In this document: positions 35,874 through 44,008 of the stretch, piece by piece | Layout of the letters: the number at the start of each line of letters is the position of its first letter | How positions within the stretch are numbered: position 1 is the stretch's first letter | Assembly (NCBI GenBank): GCA_964472905.1 | Contig: CAYYMI010000003.1 | Span: forward strand, 1 to 64,000 | Origin: Hellea sp964472905 | Lineage (GTDB): Bacteria; Pseudomonadota; Alphaproteobacteria; Caulobacterales; Maricaulaceae | DNA: 64,000 bases | Direction of reading: 5' to 3' | Translations under genes and position numbers: made by a program | Notes under the pieces: generated by a model | Told to the model about the DNA's origin: nothing | Database searches by the model: none | What the model saw: the letters and a program-made list of their open reading frames with translations, nothing else

Positions 35874-36755
35874 TTACTTCTTAAGATTGACGAAGTAATC
35901 GAAGATTTCTGGAACATTGCCATCGCCCATACCCGCATCAACTGCGGCCTGAAGGCTTGTTGACGTAGCTTCGGCAACCAAAGACCGTGATCCTAAATCA
36001 GACACCATTTGCGCGAAATAGCCTAGGTCTTTATTGGCGTTATTAAGAGAGAAACCAAGGTCACTATTCCCATCAACAGCATAGTTTTTACAAAATTTCA
36101 TAAAGGGTGAGTTCGATGGGCCTGCCGACATAATATCATAAAGCTGTTGACGATCCACGCCCGCGAGCTTCGCTGCAGCGAAAGCTTGTGACATAGCAAC
36201 AACCGACGTCATACCCATGAAGTTATTGATGAGCTTCGTCGTGTGACCCGCGCCAAGCGCGCCCAAATAGAAGACGTTTTCACCCTGCTCTTTGAGCATA
36301 GACTCATATTTATCGAAGGTTGCTTTATCGCCAGCGGCCATAATATTGAGCAGGCCATCTTTGGCATGGGCCGGTGTGCGGCCAAGCGGAGCGTCGATCA
36401 TGCCAACGCCCTTTTTGGCTAGGTCCGCACCGATCTTTTTTGTAGAGGCTGGGATAGATGTCCCAAAGTCAATCAAGACAGAGCCTTCTTTAATACCGGC
36501 TAAAACACCATCATCGGCGTAGACAATTTTTTCGACAACAGCTGAGGTTGTGAGGCAAAACTGCACAATATCGCTTTTTTCAGCGAGTTCTTTTGGCGAT
36601 TTAGCTTCGGTGGCATTCCCCCGCGCGAGAACTCTTGCGACGGCATCTTTATTGAGGTCCATAACAATGACCTCAAAGCCCCGCTTTTGCAGGTTTTCGA
36701 CCATGTTGCAGCCCATAAGGCCGAGTCCGATGAACCCGATGACTGGTTTTGACAT
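35874..36755 (-). CDS. Beta-hydroxyacid dehydrogenase family oxidoreductase, second candidate DEH reductase
   Basis: The 293-residue protein has FIGLGLMGCNMVENLQKRGF, DAPLGRTPAHAKDGLLNIMAA and the catalytic lysine in HTTKLINNFMGM, so it belongs to the 3-hydroxyisobutyrate / tartronate-semialdehyde reductase family. Its motif DAPLGRTP differs from the DAPVSGG form in the mmsB product of this window, indicating another substrate. In the alginate operon, between the importer and the SDR, it may reduce DEH or a related uronate-derived aldehyde. Having two possible reductases in one operon is notable; which one acts on DEH cannot be told by eye. Confidence 0.85.
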   Translation of the reverse strand: MSKPVIGFIGLGLMGCNMVENLQKRGFEVIVMDLNKDAVARVLARGNATEAKSPKELAEKSDIVQFCLTTSAVVEKIVYADDGVLAGIKEGSVLIDFGTSIPASTKKIGADLAKKGVGMIDAPLGRTPAHAKDGLLNIMAAGDKATFDKYESMLKEQGENVFYLGALGAGHTTKLINNFMGMTSVVAMSQAFAAAKLAGVDRQQLYDIMSAGPSNSPFMKFCKNYAVDGNSDLGFSLNNANKDLGYFAQMVSDLGSRSLVAEATSTSLQAAVDAGMGDGNVPEIFDYFVNLKK

Positions 36756-36794
36756 TTTAATGACTCCTAGAGATAAATATTTTGATTAAGCAGC

Positions 36795-38072
36795 TTATGC
36801 GCCGCGGGGTTTAAGAGGTTCGATTTTTGGAATAAGTATCCAGACACTCAAAACAGCCAAGACCGCCAGAGCTACACCAATGATAAAGGCTGGCATGTAA
36901 TTTCCGCCTTCCGTCAATTGCGGGACAAGCCAGACTAATCCAGCCGCTGCTAGTTTCGCAGCCGTACCTGCATAACCAGCCAATGAACCCACAGCTTTCT
37001 TACTGTAAAGGTCACTCGGCAGGGTTTGAACATTACCAATCGACGTTTGGAAACCGAATAGAATTGTCGCCATAATTAATACAGCTAAGATCGGCGTCGA
37101 GGCGACTGACATCGCGAGCAAAGATGGAACCATAATCGCAGCACCCAGGGTGATGACAAATTTACGGGTTTTATTCACGGTCCAGCCTTTGCCCAATAAG
37201 TTCTGAGCAAGCAAACCACCGAACCAAGCGCCAAACATTGCTCCGACATAAGGCACCCAAGCATAAAGACCGAGCTCTTTGACGTTAAATCCAAAACTAT
37301 CAATCAAGTAAATCGGAATCCACGCAACGAATAACCACCAGATCGGATCAATGAACATAGCTGGCAAAATTGCGCCCCAAGTTTCTTTGCGGGAAAGCAT
37401 TTCTACCGTACTCGGGTTATAATCGGCGTCATCACTACCATCTTCTGTTTTGACGAGCTGTCCTGACAAGATATATTCCCGCTCTTTCGGGTCCAACCAA
37501 GGATGATCTTCTGGTTTTGATTTATAAATAATCAGCCAAGGAATGAGCCATAACAAACCGATAAGACCAATCACAATAAAGATAGTTTTCCATCCAAGGA
37601 ATGCGGCCAGTAAGGCCAAAATAATTGGAGAAAGAATGCCGCCGATTGCGGCGCCAGAGTTAAAGATACCCTGCGCTAAGGCACGCTCTTTGACGGGAAA
37701 CCATTCTGCGTTTGCTTTGGCTGCACCAGGCCAGTTACCAGCTTCGGCAACACCTAAAATCGTCCGAAAAACTTGAAATGTAAGAACACTAGAGCCAAAG
37801 GCATGGAGCGCTGTCGCAATAGACCAGACACCAATAGACAAAACAAAACCAATACGCGTCCCAAGCCAGTCAAAAATCTTACCAAAAATCGTTTGACCAA
37901 AGGCATAAGCTAAAACGAATACACCAAAAATATTCGCGTAGTCCTGATTTGAAAACCCAAACTCCGCTTTAATCTCTGGCCAAAGAATCCCTAGAGCGCC
38001 GCGATCAATGTAATTAATAACCGTCGCGAGTGCGACCAGGCCTACAACATACCATCTTAAATTACCCTTCAT
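36795..38072 (-). CDS. MFS transporter, hexuronate/DEH importer (ExuT-like)
   Basis: The 425-residue protein has about twelve transmembrane segments. It begins RWYVVGLVALATVINYIDRGALGIL, the signature of the anion:cation symporter branch that includes ExuT and GudP, followed by GEAGNWPGA-type VAEAGNWPGAAKANAEWFP. It should import acidic sugars with protons across the inner membrane. It overlaps kdgF by four bases in the alginate operon, so its likely cargo is unsaturated uronate or DEH produced in the periplasm by the lyases. A good family match; exact substrate inferred. Confidence 0.92.
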   Translation of the reverse strand: MKGNLRWYVVGLVALATVINYIDRGALGILWPEIKAEFGFSNQDYANIFGVFVLAYAFGQTIFGKIFDWLGTRIGFVLSIGVWSIATALHAFGSSVLTFQVFRTILGVAEAGNWPGAAKANAEWFPVKERALAQGIFNSGAAIGGILSPIILALLAAFLGWKTIFIVIGLIGLLWLIPWLIIYKSKPEDHPWLDPKEREYILSGQLVKTEDGSDDADYNPSTVEMLSRKETWGAILPAMFIDPIWWLFVAWIPIYLIDSFGFNVKELGLYAWVPYVGAMFGAWFGGLLAQNLLGKGWTVNKTRKFVITLGAAIMVPSLLAMSVASTPILAVLIMATILFGFQTSIGNVQTLPSDLYSKKAVGSLAGYAGTAAKLAAAGLVWLVPQLTEGGNYMPAFIIGVALAVLAVLSVWILIPKIEPLKPRGA

Positions 38073-38443
38073 GATGTTTTCTCCCCTGGCTTTTCGCCTT
38101 TATAATAATTTTCAAAAAAGTCTTCACGGATGGGCGAAAACATATCGAGCAGTACGCCCGCTTCGATGCAAATCGCGCCGTGCATGACGTGAGGCGTCAT
38201 TAGAAAACTGTCCCCCGCCTTCAAGCGTTTCGTCTCACCGTCTACGGTGACATCGAAAACACCACTTTCTATATAAGCAATTTGGCTATGGTAATGTTCG
38301 TGCATATAGCCTTCAGCACCCGTTTCAAACGTCGCCTTAACCAACATGATATCGTCACTATGACTCAGGATTTGGCGCTTGATGCCTGGATCAACGTCTT
38401 CTTTCGGAACATCTTTATCAAAAACAAAATTTGGACTTTGCAT
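38069..38443 (-). CDS. kdgF: KdgF-type cupin (uronate linearisation)
   Basis: The 124-residue single cupin has the metal-binding motif GAEGYMHEHYHSQIAYIESG (His-His...Glu) and LKAGDSFLMTPHVMHG with the last His. KdgF proteins convert cyclic 4,5-unsaturated uronates from alginate or pectin to the linear ketonised form (DEH for alginate), which otherwise occurs slowly. It lies 1 bp after the PL17 lyase gene and overlaps the importer gene. Size, motif and neighbours all agree with KdgF. No signal peptide is visible, so it acts in the cytoplasm. Confidence 0.9.
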   Translation of the reverse strand: MQSPNFVFDKDVPKEDVDPGIKRQILSHSDDIMLVKATFETGAEGYMHEHYHSQIAYIESGVFDVTVDGETKRLKAGDSFLMTPHVMHGAICIEAGVLLDMFSPIREDFFENYYKGEKPGEKTS

Positions 38444-38444
38444 G

Positions 38445-40625
38445 TTAATTCCCTACTCTTTCAGACCCAAAGAGATGATATGGGCCAGACCAACTCATCT
38501 CCTCTCCATTGACAGAAACTGTATGATTTTTTGCGGCATCGGTATCATCGGCAATACCCAATCCAATGGACTTTCCCGTTTTCGTTGTCACAAGTACAAA
38601 TTCATCAGCGCCAGATTCAAAATGCTCGACACTTTCGATCTGACTATGGCTATTCAGGGTAAACTCGACTGTTGGATTATATTCGCCATGGGGCTCAATG
38701 ACGGAGACATAAGATATCCCATCATTACTATTTGCCCGTAAAATAAAAGCTGGCTCGCGGCGCAAATTGAAGTCTGGGTCACTCGCGCCGATTTCAGCAA
38801 AAATCACGGAGCTCCCTTCTGGCATGGTGGAAGTCACACTATAAAAGCGTCTATCCTTGAGCCATGTTATTTGCGAGATATCCTTGGGGATCCCCTGCCC
38901 GACCTTCCATAAATATTGGTACCCATTTTTAGGTCCCAAAATTTGGCGGGCATTGGTTGCGGCTTTAAGATTGAAATTCGTCTCCACCAATTGGCCATTA
39001 TAATAAAAGGGCAAATCATATTGATGGGCGCCTTCTGAATGGGCTTCCATTAAATCCACAATGACTGGATACTCCAGAGCCTCATCTTTGATAAGCGCCA
39101 TTGTCCTGCTGAGTGACACATCATCGTAAGCGGTATCAATCTCAGCTGTTGTAATTTTCAAATTATCACTATCTAAAAATTCGCCTAATTGAGGGGCGTT
39201 TTCGTTACCCGTTTGAGTATCGCCATTAAAATGGCTAACTTCGTCAACAACTAAAGCATTGTGAGCAATGGTCTGTTTGGCCCATCGGTTATTTTCAGGC
39301 AAATAATGACCGCCATATTTGGCTTCCACATTTAGGAAACGAGCCGCGCCATAATCGCGAATAATATCGTGACCCGCATCATAAAGTAGGAACCCAAGCT
39401 TATCAAAATGACCATGCCCAAGCCCTTGAGACGTATTTTTAGCCACAAGTGTTAAGTCATTCGGGTCGGCGGATGCACGTAATATATCTAACCCGCCTTC
39501 AGTCCCGTTTTCTCCGTCACGTAGACGCATAGATTTGTAATCGAAAGGCTCTGCCTTACCCGCCGATAAATCCTGCGCAAGCTTTCGGCTTTCAGGTGTA
39601 AGAACAAATTTTCCTTGAGCCTCAGCAATGGACAATAACCCTTTATCGCCTGTGAGGTCATAAGCGATAGATACCCCGTGAAGGAGCTCGGTCGTCGCAA
39701 TACCCTTATCTTTAATGGCGTCATTGATTGGAAAAAACAGACCGCCATAGCTTTGCTGAATAGTTGTGAATATTGCCTTTTTGAGAATACCATCACGTTG
39801 TTCAAATATCTTACGCTCAGGATTATTCTTTTGCACCGCTTGCGCAAAAACAACGAAAGGCATCAAAGCATAGCGTTGATAATATGGCCCTTCATTGTAA
39901 TAACCGTCGGGCGAGAAGAGCTTATCCATTTGCTTGAGAAACCCAGCGTCTCCTGATTTATCAAGCCCCATTAAAGCCTGTTCAACATAGTCCTCGTCCC
40001 CAATGGCATAACCTGTCAGGCCTACTGCAGCCGTGGCCCAGGTTCCATGATTATGGATTTTATTGAAAGTTTCTGGCGAGCCATCTGACAGAAACTCAGA
40101 CATATTACGCAATAAATTAGTCTCAATATGCTCTCGGCTCTGCTCGTCCAAAGTATCTTTTATCGCGCCGTAACCTTGGCTGGCATGCACGAGCCACCAA
40201 CTCTCATTTAAGTTTTGCCAAAACATGCGGCCCGGGGATTGCTCTTTAGGCGCAGGATGAATACCCCAATCTGGATAGACATCAGCGTAGGACGTTAGAA
40301 TTTTCGCAGCAAATGATGCATAATCTGCATTACCCGTCAGCTTATAGAGCTGGCCCGCATCATACATAAGCCGCGCATTATCTTTGTGTTTTTCGTGGGT
40401 GTAGCCACCGCCTGCATCTTTAGGAACGGGTATTGTTAAAGGCTCACTCATTTGAGCCGTTAGCCGCGCCTCAGCGCTCTTTAAGACTTGACTAAAGCCA
40501 TCATCGGCCTGCTGAGTTTGCACCACAGCTTGCGGTCCTTGCGCTGGAGTCTCCACAGCCTTTTTGCAAGCCGTAAGGCCTGCAATCACAGCTAAAGATG
40601 AGATCAACCAAAGATGCGTTTTCAT
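38445..40625 (-). CDS. PL17 oligoalginate lyase (lipoprotein)
   Basis: The 726-residue protein has a lipoprotein signal (SLAVIAGLTAC, Cys 20), an N-terminal alpha/alpha-toroid alginate-lyase domain (about 65-370) and a C-terminal heparinase II/III-like beta-sheet domain (about 385-650). NKIHNHGTWATAAVG supplies the Asn-His pair and GPYYQRYALMPF the Tyr of the PL17 active site. These exolytic enzymes release unsaturated monouronates from alginate oligomers, probably at the periplasmic face of the outer membrane. The start codon overlaps the PL6 stop (TAATG), so the two lyases are translationally coupled. Confidence 0.92.
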   Translation of the reverse strand: MKTHLWLISSLAVIAGLTACKKAVETPAQGPQAVVQTQQADDGFSQVLKSAEARLTAQMSEPLTIPVPKDAGGGYTHEKHKDNARLMYDAGQLYKLTGNADYASFAAKILTSYADVYPDWGIHPAPKEQSPGRMFWQNLNESWWLVHASQGYGAIKDTLDEQSREHIETNLLRNMSEFLSDGSPETFNKIHNHGTWATAAVGLTGYAIGDEDYVEQALMGLDKSGDAGFLKQMDKLFSPDGYYNEGPYYQRYALMPFVVFAQAVQKNNPERKIFEQRDGILKKAIFTTIQQSYGGLFFPINDAIKDKGIATTELLHGVSIAYDLTGDKGLLSIAEAQGKFVLTPESRKLAQDLSAGKAEPFDYKSMRLRDGENGTEGGLDILRASADPNDLTLVAKNTSQGLGHGHFDKLGFLLYDAGHDIIRDYGAARFLNVEAKYGGHYLPENNRWAKQTIAHNALVVDEVSHFNGDTQTGNENAPQLGEFLDSDNLKITTAEIDTAYDDVSLSRTMALIKDEALEYPVIVDLMEAHSEGAHQYDLPFYYNGQLVETNFNLKAATNARQILGPKNGYQYLWKVGQGIPKDISQITWLKDRRFYSVTSTMPEGSSVIFAEIGASDPDFNLRREPAFILRANSNDGISYVSVIEPHGEYNPTVEFTLNSHSQIESVEHFESGADEFVLVTTKTGKSIGLGIADDTDAAKNHTVSVNGEEMSWSGPYHLFGSERVGN

Positions 40626-42856
40626 TATGGCTCCAACCCTTGATTATCTGTGATAAGGGCCGTTGGCGGAAGACCGCTATTAAGCTCAACAACATGCGGC
40701 GCGGCAGTCTTAACAAATTTGTTTTTAAATATCTTTGTCTTTGGCTCACTGACCGTATGAGTGACAAGAAATGGTTCACTATTATCAAAGGTATTACCTG
40801 ATATATTTGTCACTTGAACGCCGTGCAAATGAATGGACGCTTTGGATTTGTTACGCGGCCCAGCCCCTATATTCGTCAGGCTTGAATCCGTCATGTTAAA
40901 ATGCGGCCCGAACGTACTCTCATCGCGGCCGCCGCGATAATAATCAACCAATGCCCCCTCGACATCTTTAAAGCTTGAGTTTTCAACGGTTAGATATTCC
41001 GCATTGTAAATGCCGTAATCATCATTTTCTGTATCAAGTTTCACAACAGCGCCAGAGACAGTTTCAAAGCTTGAATTCTTTATCAAGATGTTATCTGCGA
41101 AGGTGCCTTTGGCAGCAGAAATCACATTAAAGGACTGGTTGATATCAAGGTCTTCAAAATTCGTATCGATGACTTCAAGCCGGTAATTTTGTAGCATTGC
41201 ATAAGGCTGGGTTCTGATAACCGCATTGCCTTTGTAGTCCGGCGCGTCTTTGCCTGAAATATCGAGCCCTTCTAACTGCAGACTGCCCCCATCTAGAATT
41301 TCGAAAAGCGCTGAACGTTCAAAACTTAAATTGACCTTACCTTGGCCTTTGAGAGTCAAAGGCTTATCGATGCGCAAAAACTTGCCTTCAATATAGTCTC
41401 CAGCGCTCAACACCAAAGTATCTCCCGCTTCCGCTGATTTGATGGCAGATAATAAAGCCCCTTCACCCGCCCTCACATTTATTGTCTTCCCTGATTGGAA
41501 CGGAACGATAGGTTCCGTCTTGGGATACCAAGACACGCCTGTCATATCTTTGGTTGTGACCGAAAGATCGCGGCTTGCCCCTTCATCTACGCCAGATTGC
41601 GGATACATGAGACCGTTACTGCCCCGCGCCAATGTTAGCTTTTCGCGGGCAAAACCTTCGGTGAAATCTGGCGGATCCATGGAACCCAGAACATTGTTTT
41701 TAAAATCAATGCCGGACATATCATCATAGACAGTAAAGACATCACGCCCATCATCATTAAAAATCAAATTGCTTTCAAAGACGCTATCATCTGGCGGGCC
41801 GTTACGCTCTTCGTCACTGCCCGCACCGAGCTGCAGATTGTCGCTATTGATGAGACTGTTATTTTCAATGACCGCATTTATGACAGGATCATAGCGATTA
41901 ATGGGTCCGTTCGGAACGCCGTTCATCACAACAAGCGCGCCGCCAAAACGCGTGCCTTTCAGACCTTCCATGTAATTATTACGAACGGTCTGCCCAGCAT
42001 TAATCACGCGTATCCCGCCTGTATGATCAACGTCGTTTCCAAAAAAGACATTTCCTTCAACCAGCGTATTATTGCCATGGCGCATGGTTAGAGTTCCACG
42101 GGATTCAAAGAATGTATTATTGAGAATTTTGTTTTTACCTGACTTACTGGAAATGATTTCCAATTCACCATCGCAGCGATCAAAGTAATTATTCTCTACG
42201 GTTGTGAAAGAGTCTTTGCGCGAATGATGACTTGTCCCGATGCGCAGAGTCTCACCGCCATTAGATCCCAATATAGGCCGAGGCCCAAAATAATTATGAT
42301 CGATACGGTGATAGTTCTCACGGCTGTCTTCGGTATTCATCCGCACCGCCATGGTCACGCCTTTATTGCGTTTTCCAACAAGGTGATTGTGATCAAATCG
42401 GTTATTCTTCCCGTACATCATCACCCAAAAATCAACTTCATAGCGTTCAGGCTGATTGTAATTATCAATAACAACTTCGGATACGCGGGAATTATAAGCT
42501 AAATTTTCATTATTCTGCCGAAAGGAAATCACTTCTGACGTTGGCGTATAGCCGTCTTTAAAAACGAGCCCTGAGACTTCGAGGTACTGCCCCGCAAGAC
42601 GCAAATTAGATTGACCCGACAATATGACTTCGCCTTTTGTCTTGGCCGTTAAAATAATGGGTTTATCTTTTTTACCCTTACCCGTGAACAAAATTTCAAA
42701 ATCTTCCCATGTGCCATTAGCAAGTTGAATGACATCCCCAGGACCAACCTTTTCTAAAGCCTCTTTATATTCGTCCTGATCTTTAACGAGGTAAATTTCA
42801 GCGGAAGCGGAACAAGCAGACAGCATTAAGTATGCCGTCAAAGGCAATATTTTCAT
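40625..42856 (-). CDS. PL6 alginate lyase, two-domain parallel beta-helix
   Basis: The protein has 743 residues from ATG 42856, chosen because a signal sequence with a lipobox-like LMLSAC starts there; a GTG at 42898 in frame is the alternative. The N-terminal beta-helix (about 25-390) carries the chondroitinase-B/PL6 motifs GNSGGETLRIGTS-like GSNGGETLRIGTS, CDGELEIISSKSGKN with the catalytic Lys, and LTMRHGN with the catalytic Arg. A second beta-helix fills the C-terminal half (about 460-740). It cleaves alginate, often poly-MG or poly-G blocks, by beta-elimination. It is the first gene of the alginate operon, with GntR-type half-sites upstream. Confidence 0.93.
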   Translation of the reverse strand: MKILPLTAYLMLSACSASAEIYLVKDQDEYKEALEKVGPGDVIQLANGTWEDFEILFTGKGKKDKPIILTAKTKGEVILSGQSNLRLAGQYLEVSGLVFKDGYTPTSEVISFRQNNENLAYNSRVSEVVIDNYNQPERYEVDFWVMMYGKNNRFDHNHLVGKRNKGVTMAVRMNTEDSRENYHRIDHNYFGPRPILGSNGGETLRIGTSHHSRKDSFTTVENNYFDRCDGELEIISSKSGKNKILNNTFFESRGTLTMRHGNNTLVEGNVFFGNDVDHTGGIRVINAGQTVRNNYMEGLKGTRFGGALVVMNGVPNGPINRYDPVINAVIENNSLINSDNLQLGAGSDEERNGPPDDSVFESNLIFNDDGRDVFTVYDDMSGIDFKNNVLGSMDPPDFTEGFAREKLTLARGSNGLMYPQSGVDEGASRDLSVTTKDMTGVSWYPKTEPIVPFQSGKTINVRAGEGALLSAIKSAEAGDTLVLSAGDYIEGKFLRIDKPLTLKGQGKVNLSFERSALFEILDGGSLQLEGLDISGKDAPDYKGNAVIRTQPYAMLQNYRLEVIDTNFEDLDINQSFNVISAAKGTFADNILIKNSSFETVSGAVVKLDTENDDYGIYNAEYLTVENSSFKDVEGALVDYYRGGRDESTFGPHFNMTDSSLTNIGAGPRNKSKASIHLHGVQVTNISGNTFDNSEPFLVTHTVSEPKTKIFKNKFVKTAAPHVVELNSGLPPTALITDNQGLEP

Positions 42857-42970
42857 TGCAGATGCTACAAACTCAATATTTCTTACCGACCTTATCACTC
42901 AATCCCCGATACCATCATTATATTCGTATTTATACTTACCCAAAATATCAGAAATTTAACCCTAAATGTC

Positions 42971-43005
42971 AACCAATATATAAGACCAATTTTAAATATT
43001 GGTAT
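42971..43005. promoter_or_regulatory. Cluster of ACCAAT/ATTGGTAT half-sites upstream of the alginate operon
   Basis: AACCAAT at 42971-42977, ACCAAT at 42985-42990 and ATTGGTAT at 42998-43005 lie 115-150 bp upstream of the PL6 start, between it and the gntR stop. ATTGGTAT is half of the TTGGTATACCAA operator known for UxuR/ExuR-type GntR proteins. It probably mediates induction of the operon by alginate-derived uronate. Confidence 0.5.
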
Positions 43006-43043
43006 AGCACGCAATATGCGGCGGACCCTAAGTAAATATGCAG

Positions 43044-43790
43044 TTAAGAGAGTTGTTTGGTCAATAAAAACCGAGACCTGCTCTCAGAAGCCTTACGTTT
43101 GACCTCCTGATAAGCCTCTTCTTCAGACGCCTGAAGCAGAGCTTCAATCATTCTTGTAAAATGCGCCCTCATGGCCTTACGAGCTTCACTGGAATCTCGG
43201 TTTATCAAGGCATCTAGAATAGCCTGATGCTCATCTTCACGATGACTTGAGTCTTTATCACAGACATTCCGGTAAACTTTTTGGAGTTGAGCCGCCTCTG
43301 TTCTCATTTCCCACATCGATTCAACAACAAACATAATCGCCTGATTATTTGTCGCACGCGCAATGGCATTATGAAAAGCGGCATCAGCCTCATCTGGCGT
43401 AATGTCACCCTTAATTTTCCCTGACATTATATCAATGTAGCCCTCTAATTCGGCGATCGCTTCATCCGTAATAATTGGGGCAGCCAAAGCCGCAGACTCA
43501 GCCTCAAACAATGCCCTGGCTTCTGTTAACTCAAAAGGTCCAACCTTAGGAAGACCATTAAAAGGCCTATCACTACCATCAACGACATATGCTCCAGAGC
43601 CGACTTTAATATCAAGACGCCCTTGCGCCTGTAAAGCAATGCCAGCTTCGCGAACCGAGACGCGGCTCACTCCAAATTGTTCAGCCAAATCTCGTTCACT
43701 TGGGAGACGAGTTCCCGGCGGAAAAACTCCAGAATCTATCAATTCCAAAATTTGGTTGGCTATTTTCTGATATAATCTTTGATCCGCCAT
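43044..43790 (-). CDS. GntR-family (FadR/FCD-type) regulator of alginate utilisation
   Basis: The 248-residue protein has an N-terminal winged helix (about 5-72: PGTRLPSERDLAEQFGVSRVSVREA, then KVGSGAYV) and an all-helical FCD effector domain (about 85-230, with AFHNAIARATNNQ among the metal-ligand positions). This is the subfamily of UxuR, ExuR and LldR, which sense sugar acids. It lies between the eight-gene alginate operon and the TonB receptor, and operator-like sequences with TTGGTAT cores occur upstream of all three. It is likely a repressor released by KDG, DEH or a similar acid. Confidence 0.9.
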   Translation of the reverse strand: MADQRLYQKIANQILELIDSGVFPPGTRLPSERDLAEQFGVSRVSVREAGIALQAQGRLDIKVGSGAYVVDGSDRPFNGLPKVGPFELTEARALFEAESAALAAPIITDEAIAELEGYIDIMSGKIKGDITPDEADAAFHNAIARATNNQAIMFVVESMWEMRTEAAQLQKVYRNVCDKDSSHREDEHQAILDALINRDSSEARKAMRAHFTRMIEALLQASEEEAYQEVKRKASESRSRFLLTKQLS

Positions 43791-43836
43791 GTCGCTCCCA
43801 ATATCGCCCTATACCAATGTGCTGATTTTCAAGAGT

Positions 43837-43849
43837 TTGTCCATACCAA
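43837..43849. promoter_or_regulatory. Imperfect GntR-type operator upstream of gntR
   Basis: TTGTCCATACCAA (43837-43849) carries one ATACCAA half-site and a degenerate TTG half, and a further ATACCAAT lies at 43811-43818. Both are within 60 bp upstream of the regulator start, suggesting autoregulation. Confidence 0.45.
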
Positions 43850-43954
43850 TTAATAAAAAACTGTATTTTTTATAGTTAAATCTAGCGATTTTTATGAATC
43901 ATCAACCCTATGAATGGCTTGACTAAGTGTTTGCCTAGATAACGATTTTAGACA

Positions 43955-43985
43955 GAAAAAAAGGGACGCCAAAACAACGTCCCTT
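43955..43985 (-). terminator. Rho-independent terminator of the alginate TonB receptor gene
   Basis: On the minus strand AAGGGACG pairs perfectly with CGTCCCTT around a 9-base loop and runs into seven T residues. It lies 24 bp after the TonB receptor stop and is one of the clearest terminators in the window. Confidence 0.9.
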
Positions 43986-44008
43986 CCCAATATTTTGTAG
44001 CTTTACCT

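Noticed and set aside
42857..43035. Plus-strand frame of 67 codons upstream of the alginate operon
   Set aside because: It overlaps the PL6 promoter and operator half-sites, is AT-rich and Tyr/Lys-heavy, and has no ribosome site; it is promoter DNA.
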